From Prolixibacteraceae bacterium UBA6029 (GTDB taxonomy: Bacteria > Bacteroidota > Bacteroidia > Bacteroidales > Prolixibacteraceae), in assembly GCA_002429385.1 (NCBI GenBank), contig DIZL01000060.1:1-62097 (forward strand): a stretch of 62,097 bases of DNA, read 5' to 3'. Both the position numbers and the translations under genes were made by a program. The notes under the pieces are model-generated. The model was not told the DNA's origin. It was given only the letters and a program-made list of their open reading frames with translations, and ran no database searches. Shown here in pieces: positions 26,933-36,047 of the stretch; position 1 is the first letter of the stretch, and each line of letters starts with the position of its first letter.

Positions 26933-29002
26933 TTGGAAATTAGTTTCGATCATAGTTTTGCCGGACTTTTCGTTTTATTGTCCATTGCTTTGGCTGCAGG
27001 TATAAGTTATCTGCTTTATTTCAGAAATCCTGAAAGTTTGAGCCTGTCAAAAGTTCAAAAGATATTTCTTGTCTTTTTGCGCTTTTTATCTCTGTTCATG
27101 ATATTTCTGTTCCTTTTGTCACCATTGATTGAAAGCACAAAAAAAATCAGACAACTGCCAATCCTTGCCATAGCTTTTGACAATTCTCAGTCTGTACTAC
27201 CCTACTCCACTTCATTTAATCAGTTTGAACAGACTATCAAAGAGCGCTTTGACAAAGATTATCAATTGGAATTCTGGTCTTTTGGTGAAAAAGTTGAAAA
27301 CACTGAAAAGTTCACTGGAAAAGATCGAAGATCAGACTACGGAGAAATAATCAAATCCCTGAAGAACAATTACATCAATAAAAACGTTGGTGCAGTGATT
27401 TTATGGGGCGATGGCATTTATAATCAAGGTCAGAACCCACAAAACTTAGCTTCCGGATTAAAGTACCCGGTTTACACCCTTGGAGTTGGAGATACAACAC
27501 GCAAAACAGATGCTGTAATCGGGAATGTCAAAACCAATAAAGTAGCATTCCTGAAAAATAAATTTCCTGTTGAGATTGAATTGAAGTTTTCGAAACTTAA
27601 AGGCAAAATTGCATATATCGATATTGAAAACAATCACAAACAGGTATACTCAAACACAGTACCAATTGTTTCAGATGATGATTTCAAGCTTGAACTGGCT
27701 AATCTTGAAGCTACTGAAACTGGATTGCAGCATTATAAGATAAGGATAAAGCCATTCGATGGAGAGGTAAATCTCAAGAATAATGATTATGAATTTGTGA
27801 TTCAAATCCTGGAGAATAAGCAAAGAATCCTGCTGCTCAGCGATGCTCCTCATCCTGACATGGGTGCCATTCGCAACAGTTTGGCAGAACTTCAAAACTA
27901 TGAAGCTAAGCTCATTACGGGCAGTGAAGTTCCAGACAGTCTTTCATTATATAGCCTGATCATTCTTAACCAATTACCATCGCTAAAAAATGCTGCCAGT
28001 AAATTATTAACCAAAATAAAGGAGAGCAGGATTCCTGTTTTATTCATGGTAGGTCCCAATTCATTGCTCGAACAACTGAATTCGCTGAATATGGGTTTGA
28101 AGATTTCGTCCAGCAAAAACACGGAAGAAGTTCAGGCTATCTTTGATAAAAACTTTTCGCTGTTCGTGCTCTCGGATGCAACTAAAGAAGCGATAATATC
28201 TTCACCACCACTAGTCACAGCTTTCGGAAATACAGAACTGGCACCAATGATGCAGAATCTTGCCTTCCAAAATATCCGAAATATTCAAACGAACAAAACC
28301 TTAATTGCATTTGGATCTGATAAAGGCAGAAAAATCGGGTTTATTAATGGTGAAGGAATTTGGCGCTGGCGTTTATACAACTACCAGGTAAATGGAAATC
28401 ATGATGCCTTTAACGAATTGATTCAAAAATCCATACAATATCTTGCTCTTAGGGAAAACGAAGACAATTTTAACGTTTATCATCCTGCGCTTTTTCAGGA
28501 AACAGACAATATCGAATTTACTGCAGAGTTGTATAATGACAGCTATGAATTAGTGAATACCCCGGATGTAAATATCAGAATCAAAAACGAAAGTCTAAAG
28601 GAGTTTAATTACCTTTTTGACCGTACAAACGATTCTTATTCGCTGAATGCAGGGAACCTTGAACCGGGAGATTATACCTATGAAGCAGAAACAAAACTTG
28701 GAAATCAAAGTTTCACTAAAAAGGGAAGTTTCAGCATTGTAAAAAATGATATCGAAATTCAAAATAATAGGGCCGATTATAGCGTTTTGTATCAAATATC
28801 GCAACAAACAGGTGGTCAGTTTTACAACTTTGAAAATTATGGCACATTACTTGATGCTGTAAAAAATAACAAACAAATTACAGTTCAGGAGCAAAAGCAA
28901 ACATTACAGACTGAATGGATCAATCTGAAAGTATTGTTTTTTCTGGTCATTCTATTGTTAGGTGCAGAGTGGTTTTTTAGAAAATATTGGGGAATTTATT
29001 AA
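26933..29002 (+). CDS. Membrane protein with VWA-like domain
   Basis: 689 residues, two N-terminal membrane helices (about 11-29 and 43-62) and one at the C-terminus (LKVLFFLVILLLGAEWFF). The core begins LAIAFDNSQSV, whose DNSQS fits the DxSxS metal site of von Willebrand A domains. The layout resembles large Bacteroidota BatA-like proteins with periplasmic beta-sandwich and helical parts. Function unknown. The start is a TTG at 26933: the frame is closed 9 bases upstream and the next ATG lies beyond the first helix. It precedes four lipoprotein genes with a 6-base gap, suggesting one operon. Confidence 0.75.
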   Translation: MEISFDHSFAGLFVLLSIALAAGISYLLYFRNPESLSLSKVQKIFLVFLRFLSLFMIFLFLLSPLIESTKKIRQLPILAIAFDNSQSVLPYSTSFNQFEQTIKERFDKDYQLEFWSFGEKVENTEKFTGKDRRSDYGEIIKSLKNNYINKNVGAVILWGDGIYNQGQNPQNLASGLKYPVYTLGVGDTTRKTDAVIGNVKTNKVAFLKNKFPVEIELKFSKLKGKIAYIDIENNHKQVYSNTVPIVSDDDFKLELANLEATETGLQHYKIRIKPFDGEVNLKNNDYEFVIQILENKQRILLLSDAPHPDMGAIRNSLAELQNYEAKLITGSEVPDSLSLYSLIILNQLPSLKNAASKLLTKIKESRIPVLFMVGPNSLLEQLNSLNMGLKISSSKNTEEVQAIFDKNFSLFVLSDATKEAIISSPPLVTAFGNTELAPMMQNLAFQNIRNIQTNKTLIAFGSDKGRKIGFINGEGIWRWRLYNYQVNGNHDAFNELIQKSIQYLALRENEDNFNVYHPALFQETDNIEFTAELYNDSYELVNTPDVNIRIKNESLKEFNYLFDRTNDSYSLNAGNLEPGDYTYEAETKLGNQSFTKKGSFSIVKNDIEIQNNRADYSVLYQISQQTGGQFYNFENYGTLLDAVKNNKQITVQEQKQTLQTEWINLKVLFFLVILLLGAEWFFRKYWGIY

Positions 29003-29008
29003 CAAATA

Positions 29009-30070
29009 ATGATGATGCCGATTTTCAATAAGATATATTCATTTAAGGTTTTGCTCTTTTTCATGACCGTTTTTCTGCTGGGTTCATGTAAAAGTTATTA
29101 TATTCCTCTTACCATTGAAAATGCCAATCCAACTAAAGATGAATTGCCTAAGGATATACAAAGCCTTACTTTAATGAATCGCAGCATGGATAGCCAGTTT
29201 CGGAACTATCGGGAGGATTCATTACAAAACTTTTTTTACAGAAATGGCTATCAACTTTCGAAAATTGTATTGGATAGTACCGCAGCTGATACCACAATCA
29301 GGGCACTGGCTGCACTTATATTCGAATCAGGGAGGTATGATGCGGTTGTACCTGTTGAACGAAACATGAAAAGGATCCTTCCTTACGAATTTCTCCCCGA
29401 TACTTTGGCCCCTGAAACAGTTAGTCAAATCTGCAGCAATTACAATACTGACGCACTGATGGTTTTAGAGCGGTTTTCAACTAAACTTATGGCTGACAAT
29501 TCCAAAGAAAAATATATTGATCAGAATCTGAATGCATTTTATTCCTTTAACGCCTCCCTTGATTTGAAATATGATGCTTTCTTCAGGATATATAAACCCG
29601 GAAAGAAAACATTGATAAAAGAAATTGAATTGAATGACACTATTTCCTGGGAAAGTACTGATAATAACCAGACTCGAATGCTTAACAAAATACCCTCTAT
29701 AAAAATGGCAATGATTGATGCCGGGATCAAAGTTGCCCTGGATATAGACAGCAAGCTATCTCCTACCTGGACACAGGAAAAAAGAGGCTATTATCTATTT
29801 AAACCCGGGAATGATCGTGGTCAGCAATTGATGAATGATAGTAATTACGAAGCAGCAGGCAAATTCTGGACTGAAATGGCCCAGTCAAAAGATAAAAAGA
29901 TTAGAAGTAAGGCAGAATATAACCTGGCATTGGTTAAAGAATTAAATGGCGATATTGATGGGGCAATTGAATGGGGATTAAAATCATTTTATTCGCATTA
30001 CCGTTATCAGACTGAAGAATACCTGAAGAAACTTCAGGTTCGGAAAGAAACCATCCTAAAATCGAAATAA
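29009..30070 (+). CDS. DUF6340-like lipoprotein, paralogue 1
   Basis: 353 residues with a lipoprotein signal (FFMTVFLLGSC, lipobox LGSC). The first strand region (LTIENANPTKDELPKDIQSLTLMNR) matches the other three paralogues, and the C-terminus has TPR-like helices (RSKAEYNLALVKELNGDIDGAIEW). I recognise the pattern as the Bacteroidota lipoprotein family annotated DUF6340, from memory only. Function unknown; probably facing the periplasm. Next gene begins 1 base after the stop. Confidence 0.75.
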   Translation: MMMPIFNKIYSFKVLLFFMTVFLLGSCKSYYIPLTIENANPTKDELPKDIQSLTLMNRSMDSQFRNYREDSLQNFFYRNGYQLSKIVLDSTAADTTIRALAALIFESGRYDAVVPVERNMKRILPYEFLPDTLAPETVSQICSNYNTDALMVLERFSTKLMADNSKEKYIDQNLNAFYSFNASLDLKYDAFFRIYKPGKKTLIKEIELNDTISWESTDNNQTRMLNKIPSIKMAMIDAGIKVALDIDSKLSPTWTQEKRGYYLFKPGNDRGQQLMNDSNYEAAGKFWTEMAQSKDKKIRSKAEYNLALVKELNGDIDGAIEWGLKSFYSHYRYQTEEYLKKLQVRKETILKSK

Positions 30071-30071
30071 T

Positions 30072-31106
30072 ATGAAACTAAAATCTGGATTGCTCTGGAT
30101 TGTTCTATTATTAATCCTAAGTTCATGCGTAAGCTATGAAAATCTGACCATTGAAGTTCTAAAGCCGGCAAAGTTTTCACTTCCTGCGAATATTCGCAAA
30201 ATTGCGATCGTATCGCGAAACCTGAAGTACGAAGATGATACACTCCAACACTACCAGGTTAAAAACCGTCAGCTGATCAAGGATAATTTCAAATTTAATA
30301 CAGATAGTGTAGCGCAGATTACATGCATCGATAGTCTTGCGACAAAATTAATGGCTCAAAACCGTTTCGATAGTATTCTGATTTTACCTGTCAATTCACT
30401 ACCTGTTATTCATGTTAAGCAAATCGGCCCGGGAAAGGCGGAATGGTATAAAGGCATTTCAAACAAAACCGCAGTCGATGCATTGATTCTGCTCGATATG
30501 TTTTCATGTTTCTATAGCAATCAGAAAGATGAATATGCTTCCACTACTCTAGCAAATGTGGTAACTTCCAATATTTGGTCAATCTATGATTGTAAAAGAC
30601 ATAAAATCATCGATCGTTTTGCTCAGGTTGATACGCTCTACTGGGATGGGACGGATGACAATGGGAATTATAATGAACGCCGGATACCTGCAAAAAAAGA
30701 GGCCATCATATTGGCATCTGCTGTAATTGGAGAAAACTATTCCAAGCATATTATGCCTTCCTGGAGTATGGTTTACCGTGAAATCATGTCTTGTAGCAAA
30801 CCTGAATTAAAACAGGCAGCAATGCTCGCGCAGAAAAGTAAATGGGAAGAAGCTTCGGCCATTTGGCAAAAATACACAGACAGCAAAAACAAACGGGACA
30901 AGATCATTGCACTTTACAACCTGGCCCTTGCAGGTGAGATGAACGGAAACATTGACCAGGCGTTGGAATTAACGGCTAAGGCAGCCAAACTAAGTGGTGG
31001 ATCAATCTGGAAATCTGAAAATGAAGCAGTGCGTAAATATTCGGCAGTATTATACCGGAGGAAGCTGGAAATCAATAAACTGGATGCGCAACATGAGCTC
31101 CGCTAG
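30072..31106 (+). CDS. DUF6340-like lipoprotein, paralogue 2
   Basis: 344 residues, lipobox LSSC after LWIVLLLILSSC. It has the family N-terminus (LTIEVLKPAKFSLPANIRKI) and the C-terminal helical unit (IALYNLALAGEMNGNIDQAL). It overlaps the next gene by 14 bases, showing coupled translation. Paralogue 2 is longer between the two parts than 3 and 4. Function unknown. Confidence 0.75.
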   Translation: MKLKSGLLWIVLLLILSSCVSYENLTIEVLKPAKFSLPANIRKIAIVSRNLKYEDDTLQHYQVKNRQLIKDNFKFNTDSVAQITCIDSLATKLMAQNRFDSILILPVNSLPVIHVKQIGPGKAEWYKGISNKTAVDALILLDMFSCFYSNQKDEYASTTLANVVTSNIWSIYDCKRHKIIDRFAQVDTLYWDGTDDNGNYNERRIPAKKEAIILASAVIGENYSKHIMPSWSMVYREIMSCSKPELKQAAMLAQKSKWEEASAIWQKYTDSKNKRDKIIALYNLALAGEMNGNIDQALELTAKAAKLSGGSIWKSENEAVRKYSAVLYRRKLEINKLDAQHELR

Positions 31107-32106
31107 AAATCTCATCTCATTTGTCTTATTGATTTTGATTATAAGTTTAAATTCATGTCTGATTACAGATAGTGTGCGGACAACTCATATCGAAATCATG
31201 AAGCCCGGGATCATTGACATTCCGAAAGACCATCAAAATGTGGCTATTTTTAACCGGGACATCTTTCAGTCAGATACCTGTATTTTCAAGTACTTTAAAG
31301 GAACAAAGCCAGTAGTCGACTCAAATATCAGCTATTGTGATTTGTCTAAAACCTGCACAAATGCTTTAACCAGTTACTTAAAGAGTGATGATTACTTCCA
31401 ACAGATAAACAATTACAGTGACAGTCTGAAGAGTTTGTTGATGGAACCTGAAATTCGAGCCCACCCCCACGAATTATTTAATAAAACAAACTCCGATGTT
31501 TGTATTTTTCTGGATTTCTTTCATTTCCGCCGTACCTCCCTTGGAGATTTCACTAAATCTGCAAAGATACAGGCATCTCTAATCTGGACAATTACTTTTA
31601 GGGCTGATACAACTGCATATATATACAATCAGGTGGACACGCTCCTCTTTGATGAAGATTATTTTTTGAAAAACAGATCCGTTAAAAACACCGAAGTAGG
31701 AAAGCTGATGAATATCTCGAGCGAATACCTTGGGAAATCGTTCGGAACTAAATTAATTCCTACCTGGGTGCCTGAAGACCGAATCTATTACAAATCAAAT
31801 CAGCGTAATATGCATCTGGCAGAAAAATATGCATTGAACAATGATTGGCCCAAAGCAGCTGAACTTTGGTCAGCGGAAACCAATAACAAAAACCAAATAG
31901 TTGCAGCTAAAGCTCGTTTCAACCTGGCTTTAGCCTGTGAAATGGAGGGTAATCATGATATGGCTATCGACTGGCTTATTAAGTCATATGCCTGTCTGAA
32001 TAAAAACGATGAAGATCATAAATACAATTGCAAACGGTATATCAATGTTTTGACAACGAGGAAAGAGGAAATAGAGCAATTGGCCAATCAGGTGAAAAGA
32101 CAGTAG
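31093..32106 (+). CDS. DUF6340-like lipoprotein, paralogue 3
   Basis: About 337 residues from ATG 31093 (MSSARNLISF), which gives a proper signal peptide and lipobox LNSC. An in-frame ATG at 31084 is the alternative, and the longer open frame to 30994 only copies the end of paralogue 2. TTHIEIMKPGIIDIPKDHQN is almost the same as paralogue 4 (TTPIEIMKPGIFGIPKDL), so 3 and 4 are the youngest pair. C-terminal KARFNLALACEMEGNHDMAI is TPR-like. Function unknown. Confidence 0.75.
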   Translation: MSSARNLISFVLLILIISLNSCLITDSVRTTHIEIMKPGIIDIPKDHQNVAIFNRDIFQSDTCIFKYFKGTKPVVDSNISYCDLSKTCTNALTSYLKSDDYFQQINNYSDSLKSLLMEPEIRAHPHELFNKTNSDVCIFLDFFHFRRTSLGDFTKSAKIQASLIWTITFRADTTAYIYNQVDTLLFDEDYFLKNRSVKNTEVGKLMNISSEYLGKSFGTKLIPTWVPEDRIYYKSNQRNMHLAEKYALNNDWPKAAELWSAETNNKNQIVAAKARFNLALACEMEGNHDMAIDWLIKSYACLNKNDEDHKYNCKRYINVLTTRKEEIEQLANQVKRQ

Positions 32107-32143
32107 AATACCATAAACCAATGACCCATTACTAAAATTGAAT

Positions 32144-33154
32144 ATGAACTTGCTTCGAAATATTTCACTGCTGATACTGATTTCCTTAGGTGTTACTTCA
32201 TGCCTGATCACCGAAAGTGCCCGTACAACTCCGATCGAAATCATGAAGCCCGGTATTTTTGGCATTCCCAAAGACCTCACTGTGGCGCTTATTAATCGTG
32301 ATCTCTTCAAGTCTGATACCTGTATTTTTACATATTTCGATGGTCTTAAAGAGTCGAGAGATACAACCATTAAATACCAGACACTCTCAGATATCTGCAT
32401 GAATGAACTGGCACGTTATCTTGAAAAGGAAGGATACTGTCGGAAAGTGATCAATTACGGGAAAAACCTGAAGTCTATTTTTAAAGATTCTGTCTATATC
32501 GGAAACCAGTATGAATTGTATGAACGAACCCAATCGGATATTTGTATATTTCTTGATTTTCTGCATTTTAACACCATTTACCTAAAGCATAGTGTTACTC
32601 CTTTAGATATTGAGGCGAACCTTTTATGGACAGTTTCAACGAAAAATGATAGTCTATCCTATGGATATAAGCAGATTGATACACTTTTTTATGATGAAGC
32701 CCAGTTTAGTTCCTATCTTTTCTATAGTAAACCACCAAAAGAATTATTATACAATTCGTGCCAATATCTGGGTAGATCATTTGGAGGGAAGGCAATCCCT
32801 TCGTGGGTAAAGGTCGATCGTATTTATTACAAGTCAAATAACCTGGATATGCGTCAGGCCGAAAAATTTGCACTTGATAATGAATGGCTTAAAGCAACTG
32901 AAATCTGGAACAAGGAAACTAAAAACAAAAACCCAAGAATAGCAGCAAAGGCCTGCTACAACATGGCTTTAACCTGCGAAATGGAAACCAGGCTTGATGC
33001 CGGCATCGACTGGCTCAATAAATCGTATGCCATACTGGGTAAAAATAATGTGAAGCATAAGGGAAACTGCCTGCGATATGTTAATGTCCTGGGTATTCGG
33101 AAAAAGGAAATCGAGCGATTGGACAAACAATTGAGCCAGAAGATTAAATATTAA
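32144..33154 (+). CDS. DUF6340-like lipoprotein, paralogue 4
   Basis: About 336 residues from ATG 32144; a TTG two codons upstream is less likely. Lipobox VTSC. Close relative of paralogue 3 over its whole length, including DRIYYKSN near the end and the helical unit KACYNMALTCEMETRLDAGI. It closes the probable operon with the VWA-like gene. No clear terminator follows. Function unknown. Confidence 0.75.
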   Translation: MNLLRNISLLILISLGVTSCLITESARTTPIEIMKPGIFGIPKDLTVALINRDLFKSDTCIFTYFDGLKESRDTTIKYQTLSDICMNELARYLEKEGYCRKVINYGKNLKSIFKDSVYIGNQYELYERTQSDICIFLDFLHFNTIYLKHSVTPLDIEANLLWTVSTKNDSLSYGYKQIDTLFYDEAQFSSYLFYSKPPKELLYNSCQYLGRSFGGKAIPSWVKVDRIYYKSNNLDMRQAEKFALDNEWLKATEIWNKETKNKNPRIAAKACYNMALTCEMETRLDAGIDWLNKSYAILGKNNVKHKGNCLRYVNVLGIRKKEIERLDKQLSQKIKY

Positions 33155-33895
33155 TTGTTTTAGATGCCCGAACCCCATCCTTGTTTCTTCATGAAAATAT
33201 TCATTAAAAAGAATATATAGCATCTCTGCCTGAGGATTTCCCATTAAATGTAGGGGACACCCTCCCACCCGTCCTGCTGATTGATTACCCGGGAAACGGT
33301 CCAATCCTAAAATAACTAATCAGAAAGTTTTTTGTATCAACAATCTCCCCCTACTTATTATTTATTGACTATTAACAACTTAAACCTTGTTCCGCAAGAC
33401 AATCATTCACCTCCAACCGCGCTATATTATCTTTCTGATTATTTTGCGATCATACCGGGAACAGTCCCTGAGCTCTGGTTCTGATTGTTATAAAGATCTT
33501 TGGTTTTGCCTGCTATCCGTATATTAATTGGCAGAGTATTTATGTATAAATTTTCTGTATATCGAGTATACAACAAGTGTAGCTTATCTATTCATAAACA
33601 CACAAGGTACACACAAGGTACACATAAGGTATACACAAGGTATACACAAGGTAGTAGAAGGCTTGGATTACCGAAATTAAAATAATCGTGAAAATCAATA
33701 AATCTGTTAATCATGTTCAAGAATATTCCAGCAGTAACTTGTTTGATAGTGAAGCCAAACTAAAATCATTTTCCATTCTTTAGGAGGCCTGAGGATCATT
33801 TCCTGGCGATGATTGCACAAAAAAGAGACCCTGGAAGTACAACTTAATCCTGATTTGATTATATTTCGATCAATCCATTTGATTAAAATACAATC
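33155..33895. other. Intergenic region with 11-bp array
   Basis: No gene is supported. An open frame at 33500-33685 exists only because the array has few stops. About 400 bases without recognised signal come before the array (33601-33666), and about 230 bases follow, leading to the SRAP-like gene. Confidence 0.6.
33601..33666. repeat. 11-bp-period tandem array, unit CACAAGGTATA
   Basis: CACAAGGTA or its one-base variant starts at 33601, 33612, 33623, 33634 and 33645, always 11 bases apart, and a degenerate sixth unit starts at 33656. Upstream, GTATA occurs at 33544, 33557 and 33566, perhaps decayed units of opposite orientation. Same period as the arrays at 98-220, 6644-6709 and 26491-26520, with a different unit. 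Confidence 0.88.
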
Positions 33896-34636
33896 ATGAG
33901 TAAGAATATGATCATCATAAGTACTGCAGAACAGGCCAAAAGCAGGTATGGTCTCCAGTTAGATAAGGCCTTTGTTCCCATCCCCAGACCATCTTTACTT
34001 TCAGGTGGAGATCAGGCCTGGGTGATTACATCGAAATCGCCGGATATACTGCAAAGTATGAAATTTGGCTTTACCAGTGAGCATTCACAAAAACGGATGG
34101 ATTTGCTTAACCTGAGAACCGATTTAACCGAAAGGGAGGAGGAGGAAGACGAATATGACCGGCTGATGCGAATTGTAACCAGGCTGGAGTATTCCGCTTC
34201 GATGCGTTCCTGCCGTTGCGCGGTATTGGTGGATGCTTTCCTGGTCACTTCACCTGATAATATCACTTACCTCATCCACATGCAGAATCACGAGCGCCCC
34301 TTTGCACTGGCAGGAATTTATGCGAATTGGCGAAATGCCGAAACCGGCAACTGCGAGACCGGATCCACCCTGATAACGGCAGCAGCCAATCCTATGCTTC
34401 GCCGGATTGGCGTAGTACACATGCCTGTGATATTAACTCCAAAAAATGTAATTAAATGGCTTGATTTAAGCCTGGAACGGAGACATTACCTCCCTTTGAT
34501 ACATACCTTCCCTGATGAACAAATGAATGGATACCCGGTTTCGGGCAAGATATTTTCAGTAAAACTTACCACTTCAATGCTGCAACCCATAGGGTCAAGA
34601 CTGAAGCCTGAATCCTTAATCCGGCAGAAAAGATAA
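33896..34636 (+). CDS. SRAP-fold (YedK/HMCES-like) protein lacking catalytic residues
   Basis: The 246 residues follow the SRAP fold known from YedK/HMCES, which crosslinks to abasic sites in single-stranded DNA through Cys2. Matching parts are MKFGFT (for MKWGL), NLRTD (for NARSE), CRCAVLVDAF (for RRCLIPADGF), RPFALAGIYANW (for KPFAFAGLWE-W) and MPVIL. The key residues are gone: the N-terminus is MSKN with no Cys2, the FYEW glutamate is replaced (AFLVTS), and the HxRMP histidine is valine (VVHMPVIL). The upstream frame is closed, so Cys2 is not hidden by a wrong start. Perhaps a non-crosslinking DNA-binding relative. Confidence 0.75.
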   Translation: MSKNMIIISTAEQAKSRYGLQLDKAFVPIPRPSLLSGGDQAWVITSKSPDILQSMKFGFTSEHSQKRMDLLNLRTDLTEREEEEDEYDRLMRIVTRLEYSASMRSCRCAVLVDAFLVTSPDNITYLIHMQNHERPFALAGIYANWRNAETGNCETGSTLITAAANPMLRRIGVVHMPVILTPKNVIKWLDLSLERRHYLPLIHTFPDEQMNGYPVSGKIFSVKLTTSMLQPIGSRLKPESLIRQKR

Positions 34637-34653
34637 TTTTATTAATAATATTT

Positions 34654-34704
34654 ACGGAACCTAACTCAGCAGATGACTTCGAGTCTCCTGCTGAGTATAA
34701 CCGT
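34654..34704. other. Strong stem-loop without T-tract
   Basis: ACTCAGCAG (34664-34672) pairs perfectly with CTGCTGAGT (34688-34696), with an inner GACT-TCG-AGTC helix and outer ACGG/CCGT (34654-34657 and 34701-34704). It lies 18 bases after the SRAP-like stop. No run of T follows, so it may stabilise a 3-prime end or be a different RNA signal. Confidence 0.6.
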
Positions 34705-34915
34705 ACCCATTGAATGCAAAATTCACCGATGTCTGGGTTCATTGTACACCCCTGTCTATATTTAACTTCCATTTGAATTTATAAAATTAAAATAAACATC
34801 TTTCCCCGATAATTGTTATGTCGATAAATAGGAAAGTCAAACAATATATTTTATATAATCGGTTATTTAAGTGGATTAGAAGTTGATATAGTATTAATTC
34901 AACACGTTGTAAATC

Positions 34916-35326
34916 ATGTTAGCAGAGCAACCTATTATAATCTGGCCTTTTATCGTATTCGCTGTTTGCGTCATTCTTCTTGTTGGGATCATGATTGGTC
35001 TTTCATATTTCCTGGGAGAGCGACATAAGGGCAGAAATACGGATGAACCTTACGAATCCGGGATTCCACCAACTGGAGATGCAAGGCTGCGCTTTTCTTC
35101 GAGCTTTTACCTTATTGCCATGTTCTTCGTAATCTTCGATCTTGATGCAGCATTCATCATGTTATGGGCGGTGTCTTTCCGCGAGCTGGGACTTCCCGGA
35201 TACATCGGGATGGTAATATTTATTGGAATACTGATGATTTTATTGGTCTACGAACTGAGCATTGGTGCTCTTGATTTCGGGCCGGATGGAAAAAAGATAC
35301 TCAGAGCAAAAAACAACTTTAAATAA
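34916..35326 (+). CDS. nuoA: NADH-quinone oxidoreductase subunit A
   Basis: First gene of the complex I operon; membrane subunit next to the quinone site. 136 residues with three membrane helices and the family loop KGRNTDEPYESGIPPTGDA plus FDLDAAFIMLWAVS. The gap to nuoB is 58 bases; the following genes are tighter. Confidence 0.95.
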   Translation: MLAEQPIIIWPFIVFAVCVILLVGIMIGLSYFLGERHKGRNTDEPYESGIPPTGDARLRFSSSFYLIAMFFVIFDLDAAFIMLWAVSFRELGLPGYIGMVIFIGILMILLVYELSIGALDFGPDGKKILRAKNNFK

Positions 35327-35384
35327 ACCAGGACATTATCCAATGGGACAAGCTTATAGTTAATTTTTATATAAATCTAAACAT

Positions 35385-36020
35385 ATGGATTACTCACTGA
35401 CAAGACCCAACGACAGAAACACAACACCAGGCAAGGAATTGACAGATGAAGCCCTTTACAAGTCTGTTTTGTTCGGTAAACTGGATGAAATGATCGCCTG
35501 GGGCAGGAAGAATTCAATCTGGCCGTTCGGTTTTGGTCTATCCTGCTGTTTCGTTGAAATGGCCACTGCACTTACCAGCCGTTATGATATTGCACGTTTT
35601 GGCGGAGAGGTAATCCGGGGTACGCCCCGTGAGGCCGACCTGATGGTAATAGCGGGTACCGTATTTATCAAGATGGCGCCGATCATTCAGCGGTTGTATG
35701 ATCAAATGATGGCACCCCGATGGGTCATTTCAATGGGGTCATGTGCCAATTCAGGAGGAATGTATGACATATACAGCGTTGTGCAGGGAGTTGATAAGTT
35801 TTTACCGGTAGATGTGTATGTGTCGGGATGTCCTCCCCGCCCCGATGCCTTTTTGGAAGGTTTAATTTTACTTAGGGAATCCATAGGGAAAGAAGAAAGG
35901 CCACTTAGCTGGGCGATTGGGCCGCAGGGCATTCGTAAAGCTGAAAAGATGAGTATGAGAGACTTGAAGCAGGAAGAAAGAAGTAAAATGGAGAACCTAC
36001 GTCCAATGAATGAAGTTTAG
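35385..36020 (+). CDS. nuoB: NADH-quinone oxidoreductase subunit B
   Basis: Carries the terminal [4Fe-4S] cluster N2 that reduces quinone. The 211 residues contain GLSCCFVEMATAL, MGSCANSGG and VYVSGCPPRPDAFLEG, providing the four cysteines. A C-terminal tail of about 35 mostly charged residues extends past the usual end. Confidence 0.96.
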   Translation: MDYSLTRPNDRNTTPGKELTDEALYKSVLFGKLDEMIAWGRKNSIWPFGFGLSCCFVEMATALTSRYDIARFGGEVIRGTPREADLMVIAGTVFIKMAPIIQRLYDQMMAPRWVISMGSCANSGGMYDIYSVVQGVDKFLPVDVYVSGCPPRPDAFLEGLILLRESIGKEERPLSWAIGPQGIRKAEKMSMRDLKQEERSKMENLRPMNEV

Positions 36021-36047
36021 TTTCGGATTCTGTTTATCCTAAATGAT

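Noticed and set aside
30994..31092. N-terminal extension of lipoprotein paralogue 3
   Set aside because: This part overlaps the conserved end of paralogue 2, and the signal peptide starts only at 31093.
33500..33685. 61-codon open frame across the 11-bp array
   Set aside because: It exists because the array has few stops; 11-bp units shift frame each time, and there is no leader or homology that I recognise.
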